From assembly GCA_035362835.1 (NCBI GenBank), contig DAOSDY010000003.1, positions 1 through 64,000 of the forward strand: a stretch of 64,000 nt of DNA. The letters run 5' to 3'. The notes beneath the pieces were generated by a model, which was given only the letters and a program-made list of their open reading frames with translations, was not told where the DNA came from and searched no databases. Below, piece by piece: positions 33,408 to 42,054 of this stretch. The translations under genes and the position numbers were made by a program. Origin of the DNA: Melioribacteraceae bacterium (GTDB lineage Bacteria > Bacteroidota > Ignavibacteria > Ignavibacteriales > Melioribacteraceae). Within the stretch, counting starts at the first letter, position 1; each line of letters begins with the position of its first letter.

Positions 33408-34211
33408 TTACCAGCATGTCCAGCCGCCGTCTATTATAAGATTGGAGCCGGTCATGTATGAGGATGCATCGCTTGCCAGAAAAATGAGAGCTCCTTTATA
33501 GTCTGTTGGCTGTGCCATTCTTCCGAGAGGTGTTTTTGCTGAATATCTGGAGATGAAAAATTCATCCTGTGAGTTTTCCACTCCACCCGGAGAAAGAGTA
33601 TTCACTCTTACACCGGAGCTTCCCCAATAACTTGCCAGGAATCTTGTAAACATTATTACTGCGCCTTTTGTAGCCGAATATGCCGGTGGTTTATAGAAGG
33701 ATTGTGTTCCATCCACTTTTTTGTATAGAGACTGATCCGGCGCGGTGATACCGTAAGTAGATGCTATGTTTATTATGCTGCCGGATTTCTGCTTGGCCAT
33801 TTCGCTTCCGAGGATCTGCGAGCATAAAAATACCCCGGTCAGATTAACGTCAATCGATTTCTGCCAGAGTTCGAGCGGATAATTTTCGAATTTGGACTGT
33901 TCGCTGGCTGCTTTCGGATTCTCGAACATATCATTAATTGCTGCATTGTTTACGAGAATATCGATATGATTGAATTTTGTAAGTGCTACATCTCTCAACT
34001 TTTTAATTGAATCCGGATTTGTGACGTCAAGGTAACAACCGATCGATTCAGTTTGAAGCGAAGAAGCAAACTTAGCGCATTGGCTTACTTCGAGATCTGC
34101 AACAATAACATTTGCGCCGGCTTCGCTTAAAGCTTTGCAATGCTCTTTGCCAATCAATCCGAGAGCGCCTGTAACTACTGCCGTCCTTCCGTTTAATCTG
34201 AATAAGTCCAT
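33408..34211 (-). CDS. Short-chain dehydrogenase/reductase of the sugar cluster
   Basis: This 267-residue SDR has the NAD(P)-binding motif AVVTGALGLIGKEH (about 11-24), NNAAIND (about 93), the catalytic Ser in INIASTYG, and YSATKG. The sequence is in the gluconate-5-dehydrogenase-like branch and includes a DQSLYKKVDGTQ insertion. It resembles the PtmA-type reductases found in flagellin and polysaccharide ulosonic acid clusters. It lies between the class III aminotransferase and the KdsC-like gene. A role in oxidising a sugar carbon to a ketone for the aminotransferase is plausible but not shown. Confidence 0.82.
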   Translation of the reverse strand: MDLFRLNGRTAVVTGALGLIGKEHCKALSEAGANVIVADLEVSQCAKFASSLQTESIGCYLDVTNPDSIKKLRDVALTKFNHIDILVNNAAINDMFENPKAASEQSKFENYPLELWQKSIDVNLTGVFLCSQILGSEMAKQKSGSIINIASTYGITAPDQSLYKKVDGTQSFYKPPAYSATKGAVIMFTRFLASYWGSSGVRVNTLSPGGVENSQDEFFISRYSAKTPLGRMAQPTDYKGALIFLASDASSYMTGSNLIIDGGWTCW

Positions 34212-34245
34212 TTAACTCTCTTATTTACTCTGAAAAATAACCATT

Positions 34246-35583
34246 TCAGTTTTTCTTCAACGGCTTGATATTAAAATTATCTGTCTTACGGAATACGGGC
34301 TGAACCGGTTCGCCGCGCAGCAATTCTTTTAATCTGTTCTGTTCAACGGCACGTTTTAAAATTACAAGAGATTCTTCAAGAGCTTTCAAAGTATAGTCGA
34401 CATCATTATCACTATGCGAAAAGGACATATTGTGGAATCCCTGCCATAATACTCCCCGTTTAATCATCTCCTGCTGCATCAGCGATTTTTGAATAAGAGG
34501 ATCTCCGGCTTTTTCGTCGAATGTTGCCATCGATCGCCAGTTATATCCGATAGCTCTCGTAAAATCGATGCCGAGCTTCTGTGCAATTGAGTTGTAGCCG
34601 TTCTTAAGTTTAGCTCCCTGTTTATCCAGGAATAAAGGAACATTCCTTTCTCTCAATTCTTCAATAGTAGCTTTCGCCGCTGCGAGAGAGAGAGCTTCTC
34701 CTCCGAATGTAGTATAGAAGAAAATATCCTCATCAGCAAGTTTCATTATTTCTTTCTTACCGGCAAGTATTGAAATAGGCATTCCATTGGCAACCGCCTT
34801 GGAATATGTAGCAAGGTCGGGAACAATTCCAAAATATTCCTGGGCGCCGCCGAGGGCCATTCTGAATCCTGTCCACATTTCGTCAAAAATAAGAATAACA
34901 TTTTTTTCTTTACACAGATCGGCAAGCTTGTGAAGAAAATTATCTTTCGGTTCCTGAAATACCACCGGTTCCAGAATAACTGCTGCTACATCATTGTCTA
35001 TCGAGTTTTTAACCGAATCGATGTCGTTGTAATTGAACGTATAAGAAATTGCCTGAACAGCTTCCGGAATGCCGAGATTGCGTGCTGTAACTGCTATATA
35101 CCAGTCATGCCAGCCGTGATATCCGCAGCACAGGATTTTGTTTTTGCCGGTAAAAGCTCTGGAAAGACGGACGGCAGCACTCGTTGCATCGGCCCCGGTT
35201 TTGGAATAGCGAACTGCTTCTGCATTTGGAATAACATCACGTATCATTTCTGCTACTTCCACTTCAAGAGGGTGCATCATCGAAAATGTAATACCGTCTT
35301 CAAGCTGCTTTTTAATTGCGTCGTCAACTTTAGGATATGAATAGCCGAGCGAGAGAGGCCCGACGCCCATCATGTAATCGATGTATTCATTCCCGTCCGC
35401 ATCCCATACATGAGAACCTTTTCCTTTAACCAGATATTTAGGCGCAACGCCGTTTATCCATTGCGAAGGGCCTTTTGCAAGCGTTTGAGTAACCGAGGGA
35501 ATGAGTCCGAGAGCGCGGTTATAAAGTTTGTTTGAATTTTCGATCGATGGGAAATCGTTTGTAAGATTAATTTTGTTCGCCAT
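34246..35583 (-). CDS. Class III aminotransferase, glutamate-1-semialdehyde aminomutase-like, of the sugar cluster
   Basis: This 445-residue PLP enzyme has a GSA-aminotransferase-like layout: DADGNEYIDYMMGVGPLSLG (about 60-79), SKTGADATSAAVRLSRAFTG (about 125-144), GYHGWHDWY, FDEMWTGFRMALGG, and the PLP Lys in TYSKAVANGMPI. It is not hemL: it sits in a sugar operon between SpsF and an SDR, and ends in a long extra C-terminal region (about 405-445). Class III enzymes of this branch transfer amino groups onto sugar or polyketide carbonyls. DegT-family enzymes usually do this in legionaminic acid synthesis, so this choice is unusual. Substrate unknown. Confidence 0.82.
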   Translation of the reverse strand: MANKINLTNDFPSIENSNKLYNRALGLIPSVTQTLAKGPSQWINGVAPKYLVKGKGSHVWDADGNEYIDYMMGVGPLSLGYSYPKVDDAIKKQLEDGITFSMMHPLEVEVAEMIRDVIPNAEAVRYSKTGADATSAAVRLSRAFTGKNKILCCGYHGWHDWYIAVTARNLGIPEAVQAISYTFNYNDIDSVKNSIDNDVAAVILEPVVFQEPKDNFLHKLADLCKEKNVILIFDEMWTGFRMALGGAQEYFGIVPDLATYSKAVANGMPISILAGKKEIMKLADEDIFFYTTFGGEALSLAAAKATIEELRERNVPLFLDKQGAKLKNGYNSIAQKLGIDFTRAIGYNWRSMATFDEKAGDPLIQKSLMQQEMIKRGVLWQGFHNMSFSHSDNDVDYTLKALEESLVILKRAVEQNRLKELLRGEPVQPVFRKTDNFNIKPLKKN

Positions 35584-35587
35584 TTAA

Positions 35588-36406
35588 TTATTCCGTTCGA
35601 TTATCTGAAGTATTCTGTTTCTTCTTTTTGTATTCGTCGATGTTATTAAGCTGATCCAGATGTTTATCGTACCAGTATGTGCCCGCAAATTTATGATTGA
35701 TTTCAACTATTTCAGGTCTCTTCTCTATTAGTTTCAATATGTCGTTCAGTCCGAAATCCGGTTTGGCCGGGTACAGCTCTTCAAAAACTTTTGTGATGAA
35801 ACGGTAATCCTCCTCGTAGTCTATTGTAAATCTTAAGGTTGAAGAAAGATCGAGGCCGGTTTCCCACTCAACATTACCTATTGTAAAAGAGTCCTTATGT
35901 TCCCACAGGAAGGGCGTAGTATGTTCCCGTTCGAAATCCTTTTCTGCATCTCTCCATGCATGCTCGAGAGCCTGGAATGAAAATATTTCAACATCGTTAC
36001 CGTCGGGATACGTGGCGGGATGAAGGTTGCTCACGTAATCGTATTCTTCATTATCTACATATACTTTTATAACACGGTCTATAATGTGCGGATCTATTAG
36101 AGGACAATCCGAAGGAATTTTTACGACTGCATCAGCATCATATTTTTTTGCCACCTGATAATGACGGTCGAGCAGATCGGTCAAATGCCCGCGGAAGCAG
36201 TCGATATTATTTTCTCTACATACTTCTTCGATTCTGTCGTCCTCGCTGCTGGTGGAAGTTGCTATGACCAACTGGCCGATTAATCCTGCTCTATTAACCC
36301 GTTCAATCATCCTTAGTAAAAGCGGCTTGCCTATTATCGGTAGAAGGACTTTTCCCGGAAGTCTGGATGAAGAAATCCTTGCCTGAATTACAGTTACTAT
36401 GTTCAT
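35588..36406 (-). CDS. SpsF-like cytidylyltransferase of the sugar cluster
   Basis: This 272-residue nucleotidyltransferase-fold protein has VIQARISSSRLPGKVLLPI (5-23), IATSTSSEDDRIEEVC, and KIPSDCPLIDP (the metal-binding region). SpsF proteins activate ulosonic acids as CMP sugars or act as related transferases in spore coat and polysaccharide clusters. It is placed between the glycosyltransferase and the aminotransferase genes, overlapping the former by one base. A C-terminal tail of about 20 polar residues follows the domain. CMP-activation is the most reasonable role; direct evidence for the nucleotide is absent. Confidence 0.82.
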   Translation of the reverse strand: MNIVTVIQARISSSRLPGKVLLPIIGKPLLLRMIERVNRAGLIGQLVIATSTSSEDDRIEEVCRENNIDCFRGHLTDLLDRHYQVAKKYDADAVVKIPSDCPLIDPHIIDRVIKVYVDNEEYDYVSNLHPATYPDGNDVEIFSFQALEHAWRDAEKDFEREHTTPFLWEHKDSFTIGNVEWETGLDLSSTLRFTIDYEEDYRFITKVFEELYPAKPDFGLNDILKLIEKRPEIVEINHKFAGTYWYDKHLDQLNNIDEYKKKKQNTSDNRTE

Positions 36407-37419
36407 TATACGGTCCTGATACTATACTTCTCTATAATCTCACTTATAGATGTTCCGGGTGAGTTAAGAAGATGGAGGCCGATCCCGGCAATTCTTTCGG
36501 CCGAAGTACCGTTATTCTGAATTGGTAATAATCTTTTCAATTCTTCCAGATTGAAGTAGGAGTGAACTTCTTTGCCGAGTATTATTCCCACAAAAGCAGT
36601 TGATGAGTATTTAGTTATAAGCACGTCAGAATTAGCTATCATTGCGTTAGTGTTGCCGGATGAATAAACGAGTGCGCCCGGTGCGAATTTATTTATCTCT
36701 CTTGTGGCTCTGTCTATTTTTTCGTTGGGGTGAAGTTTGAAGATCAGTTGTTTCCCGTTTGCAATTCTGACACAGTCCTTAATAAACTTTTTTCGGTTCT
36801 CAAACTTAAAGGTTTCCCTGGCGTCGGATGTGCAAACGAGTACAAAATTATTATGCTCGAAATTGTTTGTGAAATACTGTTTCAGGTTGTCGAAATTCGG
36901 AATTCCGGTAACAACAATTTTATCCGGAGATACACCTTTACGTTTAATAAAGAAATCTTTGTAACCTTCAGAGGCCACACAGAAAAGATCGTAAAGGTTC
37001 GACATTCCCATCGTAGCTGTACTCGCAAGCCATCGGTATAATCCGAAGTATTTAATCAGGTAGAACATAAGGTTTTCCGGGTCGGTCATTCCTTCCTGCA
37101 CAAGAATTACTTTTTTATCCCTGATATTTTTTGGATAGATAAGGTCCGCGCAAGTGTAGACAAGATCGTAATTATGCTTAACTCCGCGGTAATCTATTTC
37201 GAGGTTGTTGTCTCGAAGATACTTTTCTGTATTCCTTCTGAATGGCCCGTTGAGTATTGAGAAATTTCCATATCCTTTTCCAACAAGGTAGTTAATCCAT
37301 CCGTCGGCATAATAAGGTGTGAAGAAGCAATCATAATCCTTCAGAAAACCCGATATCTGATGCATCATCGAAGTCTGATTAAGAGATCCGCAAATAAATA
37401 AGATTTTTCCCCGGGACAT
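36406..37419 (-). CDS. GT-B-type glycosyltransferase of the sugar cluster (CDP-glycerol transferase/capsule-like)
   Basis: This 337-residue soluble protein has a GT-B two-domain layout. The C-terminal half holds FKLHPNEK (about 223-230), SGNTNAMIANSDVLITKYSSTAFVG and LGKEV, similar to the TDYSS region of CDP-glycerol glycerophosphotransferases and polysialyl-type transferases. The N-half has ILFICGSLNQTSMMHQI and VLVQEGMTDPEN. It is the first gene of the cluster and probably transfers the finished CMP sugar onto an acceptor, though UDP-epimerase-like folds are an alternative. A promoter-like element and a hairpin lie upstream. No membrane helix is seen. Confidence 0.65.
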   Translation of the reverse strand: MSRGKILFICGSLNQTSMMHQISGFLKDYDCFFTPYYADGWINYLVGKGYGNFSILNGPFRRNTEKYLRDNNLEIDYRGVKHNYDLVYTCADLIYPKNIRDKKVILVQEGMTDPENLMFYLIKYFGLYRWLASTATMGMSNLYDLFCVASEGYKDFFIKRKGVSPDKIVVTGIPNFDNLKQYFTNNFEHNNFVLVCTSDARETFKFENRKKFIKDCVRIANGKQLIFKLHPNEKIDRATREINKFAPGALVYSSGNTNAMIANSDVLITKYSSTAFVGIILGKEVHSYFNLEELKRLLPIQNNGTSAERIAGIGLHLLNSPGTSISEIIEKYSIRTV

Positions 37420-37444
37420 TGTCTGGTTTTGTTCTTTTGTTTAG

Positions 37445-37452
37445 CAAAGTTA
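37445..37452 (-). promoter_or_regulatory. TAnnTTTG promoter -7 element for the sugar cluster
   Basis: On the minus strand TAACTTTG ends 25 bases before the ATG of the first sugar gene at 37419. The same eight bases occur upstream of hrcA. Confidence 0.5.
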
Positions 37453-37454
37453 AC

Positions 37455-37498
37455 AAAAAAAAATCCTCTAAACTTCAATTGATAAGAAAATGAGGATT
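37455..37498 (-). promoter_or_regulatory. Hairpin plus T9 tract upstream of the sugar cluster
   Basis: On the minus strand AATCCTC (37498-37492) can pair with GAGGATT (37468-37462) over a 23-base loop, followed by an unbroken T tract ending at 37455. It lies just upstream of the TAACTTTG element. It can be read as a terminator isolating the cluster, an operator, or, if transcription starts further upstream, an attenuator. Confidence 0.4.
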
Positions 37499-37851
37499 AA
37501 ATAATTGTTAAGAAAAACAATAAAGTCGATTCATTTTTCCGGATTGAAAACTTTGAAATGGTTAGGAGTGAATTGTAATTATAATTTAACTCTAAAATGG
37601 AGATATACTTACTCATGAACTAAAAGAATTAAATTAAGTTATGAGAACAAACTATCCGCTAATTCTCAAAAAACCATATTATTTTTCAATTTTGATAAGT
37701 TCACTTAATAAAAGGAGTGCACGAGAATTTAATAGCCCTGTTTCTTTGATTTTTCCCCTCTGAATTTTATCCAGGCACCAATATTTTTCCCTCTCTATTG
37801 GCATAATTTATGTCCTTGTCTATCTGTTAATTTTTGAAAAATGAGCAGAGA

Positions 37852-39189
37852 ATGATTTCAACCAATAACGGAAAAACTTTTAAAGGCGGCGTCCATCCGG
37901 CTGGACATAAATCTCTAACTGAGAATTTACCGTTTGAAACTATGCCTAATCCCAAACAGATTATACTTCCATTGTCCCAGCATCTTGGAAAGCCGGCACT
38001 ACCTCTTGTTAAAAAAGGATCCGAAGTTAAAGCAGGTGAAACTGTTGCAGAGCAGGATGGATTTATTTCATCACCTCTTCACAGCCCGGTATCCGGAAAA
38101 GTTACAAAGATTTCGCTTGGGGCTAATGTTTCCGGATTTCCGAAAGATGCAGTAATTATTGAGCCGGCAGAAACAAATCAATTTGAACTTATGAGTCCTC
38201 TCGATCCGGAATCAGTTACACCAGAAAATATCCGTGAACGGGTTAAGAATGCAGGAATAGTAGGACAGGGTGGCGCGGCATTCCCAACATATGTTAAACT
38301 CTCTCCGCCCAAGGATAAAGCGGTCGATATTGTAATTCTGAACGGATGCGAATGTGAACCGTACCTTACACGCGATTATCGTTATATGATTGAGCGTACC
38401 GATGACCTGATATCCGGACTCAAGCTTATTATGAAAGCAATTGGAGTTGAAAGAGGTGCTATTGGTATTGAAGATAATAAACCTGAAGCAGTAAGAAAAC
38501 TGAAGGATGCCGTAGGTAACTTCCCGGAAATTAAAATTGAAGTGCTGAAAACTAAATACCCGCAGGGTGCAGAGAAGATGCTGATTAAAGCAGTTACAGG
38601 ACTCGAAGTACCGCCCGGTAAATTACCTTTCGATGTTGGAGCGGTTATTCAAAATATTGGCACTGCCATTGCTGTATATGATGCCGTTGTAAAAGGCGAA
38701 CCGCAGCTAACGGCAGCTCTTACAGTATCCGGACTGGGAATTGTTAATCCGAAAAATCTGATTGTTCCGGTCGGAACTCCGCTCTCGGATATCCTGGATT
38801 ATTGCGGCGGAGTTAAAGAAAATGCGGTCAAAGTTGTTGTAGGCGGTCCGATGATGGGAGTAGCACAATATGATTTTTCCGCCCCGGTTATGAAAGCTAC
38901 GTCGGGAATACTGGTGCTTACGGAAGAAGAAGTAAATAATTATACTGAGACACCGTGCCTTCGATGCGGAAAATGCATAGACGCTTGCCCTCTGAATCTG
39001 ATTCCTACACGGCTGGCAAGACTTTCCGCTCTCGAAAAATTTGATGAAGCCGAAGACCTTGGAATTACTGTCTGTATGGAATGCGGTACCTGCACCTATA
39101 CTTGTCCGGCTAATATTCCTATTGTTCAGTGGATCCGCTTTGGCAAACAGAGAGTTATGGCTTTACAAAGAGAAAGGCAATCAGCTTAA
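37852..39189 (+). CDS. rnfC: Rnf complex subunit C (NADH-binding, ferredoxin:NAD oxidoreductase)
   Basis: RnfC is the peripheral NADH/FMN subunit of the ion-translocating Rnf complex, which links ferredoxin and NAD to a membrane gradient. The protein (445 residues from ATG 37852) has GGVHPAGHKS at the start, the flavin/NAD region GQGGAAFPTYVKL and NGCECEPYLTRDYR (about 140-180), and two 4Fe-4S motifs CLRCGKCIDACP and CMECGTCTYTCP near 370-420. A TTG at 37834 would add six residues. It is the first gene of a co-directional run. Length is typical of short RnfC without the long C-terminal repeat extension. Confidence 0.94.
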   Translation: MISTNNGKTFKGGVHPAGHKSLTENLPFETMPNPKQIILPLSQHLGKPALPLVKKGSEVKAGETVAEQDGFISSPLHSPVSGKVTKISLGANVSGFPKDAVIIEPAETNQFELMSPLDPESVTPENIRERVKNAGIVGQGGAAFPTYVKLSPPKDKAVDIVILNGCECEPYLTRDYRYMIERTDDLISGLKLIMKAIGVERGAIGIEDNKPEAVRKLKDAVGNFPEIKIEVLKTKYPQGAEKMLIKAVTGLEVPPGKLPFDVGAVIQNIGTAIAVYDAVVKGEPQLTAALTVSGLGIVNPKNLIVPVGTPLSDILDYCGGVKENAVKVVVGGPMMGVAQYDFSAPVMKATSGILVLTEEEVNNYTETPCLRCGKCIDACPLNLIPTRLARLSALEKFDEAEDLGITVCMECGTCTYTCPANIPIVQWIRFGKQRVMALQRERQSA

Positions 39190-39257
39190 TGTTTAATCAG
39201 TTTTTTTTCGAACAGTTACTCTGTCAATCTAAATGTTGAATAAAAAATAAATGATTA

Positions 39258-40223
39258 ATGGAAACTAATACGGTTAATCCTTCTTACAGACTTGATCTTA
39301 CAAGTTCACCTCATGTTCACTCGCGATGGTCAACAAAGCAGGCTATGTGGCTTGTAGTTATTGCTTTGATTCCGGCTCTGATCTCGGCCGTTCTTTTTTT
39401 CGGACCTTATCAATTGATTGTTGTCGCAACAAGTGTCGCTGCAGCGGTAGCTACCGAATGCTTTATTAAATTGATCCGAAAAAGAAAAATTACTGTTGAT
39501 GACGGAAGTGCAGTAATAACTGGACTTCTTCTGGGATTGATTCTGCCGCCAAATTTTTCCCTCTCTTCAACGGTGCTCGGTTCTGTTTTTGCTATTGCAA
39601 TCGGCAAAGAAGTATTCGGCGGTCTGGGATATAATATTTTTAATCCGGCTCTTGCCGGACGCGCTTTTTTACAGGCGGCATTCCCGGTTGCAATTACAAC
39701 ATGGACTGTCCCCCAGTATGCCGTTGATACTGTTTCAAGCGCAACACCTCTGGCTGCATATAAATTCGATAAGGTTTTAACGGGAATTCAACCGATGTTC
39801 CTTGGAAATATCGGCGGCTCAATCGGCGAAACATCCGCACTTGCGATTTTAGTGGGAGGTATATTTCTTATTGCCGTCGGGGTAGTTAATTACCGCGTTC
39901 CTGCTGCAATGATAATCGGAATGATTCTTTTCGCCGGTCTTCTCTGGGTTATAGATCCGGTCAAGTATCCCGATCCTCTCTTTCAGATTTTTGCAGGCGG
40001 ATTTTTATTCGGTACGTTTTTCATGGCGACCGATTGGGTTACCTCACCCGTTACTTCAAAGGGGATGTGGGTTTTCGGAATCGGGATTGCATTGCTTGTT
40101 GTTGTGATAAGAGTATTCGGCGGATTGCCGGAAGGGGTTATGTATGCAATTCTGATAATGAATTCTGTAGTACCCATAATAAACCGCTATACTTATCCAA
40201 GGATTTTCGGGGAGGCGAAATGA
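39258..40223 (+). CDS. rnfD: Rnf complex subunit D
   Basis: This 321-residue integral membrane subunit has about nine to ten helices. The flavin attachment Thr lies in VSSATPLAAYK (about 157-167), the family SAT motif to which ApbE couples FMN. ITGLLLGLILPPNF and GKEVFGGLGYNIFNPAL are conserved RnfD stretches. It forms part of the ion pathway. It lies 68 bases downstream of rnfC and its stop overlaps the rnfG start. ApbE is encoded in the same operon. Confidence 0.94.
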   Translation: METNTVNPSYRLDLTSSPHVHSRWSTKQAMWLVVIALIPALISAVLFFGPYQLIVVATSVAAAVATECFIKLIRKRKITVDDGSAVITGLLLGLILPPNFSLSSTVLGSVFAIAIGKEVFGGLGYNIFNPALAGRAFLQAAFPVAITTWTVPQYAVDTVSSATPLAAYKFDKVLTGIQPMFLGNIGGSIGETSALAILVGGIFLIAVGVVNYRVPAAMIIGMILFAGLLWVIDPVKYPDPLFQIFAGGFLFGTFFMATDWVTSPVTSKGMWVFGIGIALLVVVIRVFGGLPEGVMYAILIMNSVVPIINRYTYPRIFGEAK

Positions 40224-40783
40224 AAACAATTATTTATATGATCGCCACATTAACTCTTATCGGAATTATTGCAGGCGGATTGTTATCCGAAGTAAATAAT
40301 TGGGCGTACCCGCTGATAGTTAAAAACCAGAAAGCCGAAATTGAAAAAGCAATCTTCCTGGTTCAGCCCGAAGGAAAATCCTATGAGGCTATTCAAAATT
40401 CAGGACTGGAGATATATAAAGTTTTTGATGAGCAGAAAAATCTGGTCGGATATTCAATGGTTTCTGCCGGAAATGGATTCCAGGGTAAGGTAAAGATTAT
40501 GGCTGGACTTAATAAAGAGCTAACCGAAATAAAAATGATTGAGATTCTAGAACAAGTTGAAACACCCGGTCTCGGCACAAAGATTACCGAGGATCCTTTC
40601 AAGGACCAGTTCAAAGGTCTTCAGACTTCTCCGCAGATCAACTGGATTAAAGGAAAGTCGCCGGAACAACCGAACGAGATTCAAACTATTACAGGCGCTA
40701 CAATCTCTTCCAAATCGGTTGTATCAATAATAAATTCGGGACTCGGTATAGCCAGAGAATTGAAAGGTAAAGGTGCCTTATGA
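40220..40783 (+). CDS. rnfG: Rnf complex subunit G (FMN-binding)
   Basis: From the ATG at 40220 this is 187 residues, with one N-terminal membrane helix (about 4-22) and a periplasmic FMN-binding domain. The flavinylation motif is ITGATISSKSV (about 158-168), with Thr of the S/TGAT motif as the attachment site. VETPGLGTKI is another family stretch. The longer open frame starting at 40034 overlaps rnfD and is not needed: GGGGAGG at 40209-40215 is a strong ribosome-binding site for 40220. It overlaps both neighbours by four bases. Confidence 0.94.
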   Translation: MKTIIYMIATLTLIGIIAGGLLSEVNNWAYPLIVKNQKAEIEKAIFLVQPEGKSYEAIQNSGLEIYKVFDEQKNLVGYSMVSAGNGFQGKVKIMAGLNKELTEIKMIEILEQVETPGLGTKITEDPFKDQFKGLQTSPQINWIKGKSPEQPNEIQTITGATISSKSVVSIINSGLGIARELKGKGAL

Positions 40784-41460
40784 AAAAAAATAGATCGCTC
40801 GGTTATGAATATCTGAAAGGACTTTGGGAAATCAACCCTATATTTAAACAGGTTCTTGGAATGTGTCCTACTCTTGCTGTTACTGTATCTGTAATGAACG
40901 GAATTGCGATGGCTCTGGCCACAACGTTTGTTCTGGTCTTTTCGAGTCTGCTAATTTCAATGATAAGGAAATGGATTCCTAACCAGGTTAGAATTGCAGC
41001 ATATATTGTTATCATAGCAACGTTTGTTACAATCGCCGATCTTGTTATGAAAGCAAAGTTTCCGGAATTGAGCAAAGCACTTGGTCCGTTCGTTCCCCTT
41101 ATTGTTGTGAATTGTATTATACTCGGACGTGCCGAGGCGTTCGCCTCAAAAAATTCGCCGCTCCGTTCATTTATGGATGCTCTCGGAAATGGAACCGGTT
41201 TTTTAATTGCTCTTGTGGTTATGGGAGGAATAAGGGAACTGATAGGATCCCGTACTTTACTCGGTTATACTTTACTGCCGGAAACATTCGAACCCTGGCT
41301 GATCATGATTCTACCCGCAGGAGCTTTTCTTACTCTCGGATTGCTTATGGGGCTCGCTAATTTTTATGTTGACCGTAAAAAGAAACTTGAACAACAGGAG
41401 CTTATAAGCCGGTACCGGAAATCCTCGCCTGAATCCGGATTAAAAGGGAAGGAGGCATAA
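40780..41460 (+). CDS. rnfE: Rnf complex subunit E
   Basis: This 226-residue membrane subunit has about six helices. NPIFKQVLGMCPTLAVT (about 19-35) carries the conserved Cys and the helix pair that faces RnfA; VNCIILGRAEAFASKN and ALGNGTGFLIAL follow. RnfA and RnfE are homologous and form the membrane core that holds an iron-sulfur cluster between their Cys residues. The gene overlaps rnfG by four bases and is one base from rnfA. Length is typical; the polar C-terminal tail is ordinary. Confidence 0.94.
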   Translation: MKKNRSLGYEYLKGLWEINPIFKQVLGMCPTLAVTVSVMNGIAMALATTFVLVFSSLLISMIRKWIPNQVRIAAYIVIIATFVTIADLVMKAKFPELSKALGPFVPLIVVNCIILGRAEAFASKNSPLRSFMDALGNGTGFLIALVVMGGIRELIGSRTLLGYTLLPETFEPWLIMILPAGAFLTLGLLMGLANFYVDRKKKLEQQELISRYRKSSPESGLKGKEA

Positions 41461-41461
41461 T

Positions 41462-42034
41462 ATGGATCTGTTGATAATTTTTATTTCGGCTGCAATTGTA
41501 AATAATTTTGTGCTCTCACTCTTTCTCGGTATCTGCCCGTTTCTGGGAGTATCTAATAAAACTTCTTCTGCGCTGTCGATGGGGATGGCGGTTACATTTG
41601 TAATGGTACTGACTGCTATTGTAAGCTGGGCTTTGTACTTTCTTGTTCTGATACCGTTTAAATTGGAGTTCTTGCAAATCCCCTCATTTATTCTTGTTAT
41701 TGCATCACTTGTTCAGTTTGTAGAGATGGTAATTAAAAAGGTAAGTCAGCCGTTATACCGGGCGCTAGGAATTTTTCTCCCTTTAATAACCACAAACTGC
41801 GCCATCTTAGGTCTTGCACTCCTGCTTTCAATGCGGGAATATTCTTTGATTCAAAGTATTGTTTTCGGTCTTGGCGCCGGTGCTGGTTTTACCCTGGCTC
41901 TGTTCATTATGGCCGGCATTAGAGAGGAACTTGAGCTTACCGATGTACCGAAAGCTTTCCGGGGCGTTCCTATTACTTTGATTACGGCGGGAATTCTGGC
42001 CCTTGCTTTTATGGGATTTGCAGGCATGATCTGA
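41462..42034 (+). CDS. rnfA: Rnf complex subunit A
   Basis: This 190-residue membrane subunit has six helices and is homologous to RnfE. Conserved stretches are NNFVLSLFLGICPFLGVSNK (14-33), LPLITTNCAILGLALL and LGAGAGFTLALFIMAGIREEL. The Cys residues in LGICPF and TTNCAI are the ligands of the intramembrane iron-sulfur cluster described for Rnf/NQR complexes. It directly follows rnfE. Length is standard. Confidence 0.95.
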   Translation: MDLLIIFISAAIVNNFVLSLFLGICPFLGVSNKTSSALSMGMAVTFVMVLTAIVSWALYFLVLIPFKLEFLQIPSFILVIASLVQFVEMVIKKVSQPLYRALGIFLPLITTNCAILGLALLLSMREYSLIQSIVFGLGAGAGFTLALFIMAGIREELELTDVPKAFRGVPITLITAGILALAFMGFAGMI

Positions 42035-42054
42035 TTCCATTTAATGTAACGAAA

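Larger units (their letters stand above)
37420..37851. other. Divergent intergenic region between the sugar cluster and the rnf operon
   Basis: This stretch has no gene I can support. It contains the minus-strand promoter element at 37445-37452, an inverted repeat with T9 at 37455-37498, and several AT-rich runs. Towards rnfC, TTGGCA at 37798-37803 and TATCTG at 37821-37826 are 17 bases apart and could be a sigma-70-like promoter, but the second box is poor. Nothing else stands out. Confidence 0.5.

Noticed and set aside
37798..37826. Sigma-54 promoter before rnfC
   Set aside because: TGGCATAATTTATGT lacks the TTGC of the -12 box; a sigma-70-like reading is slightly better but also weak.
40034..40219. 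Upstream extension of rnfG inside rnfD
   Set aside because: It is an out-of-frame overlap with rnfD; GGGGAGG points to the ATG at 40220.
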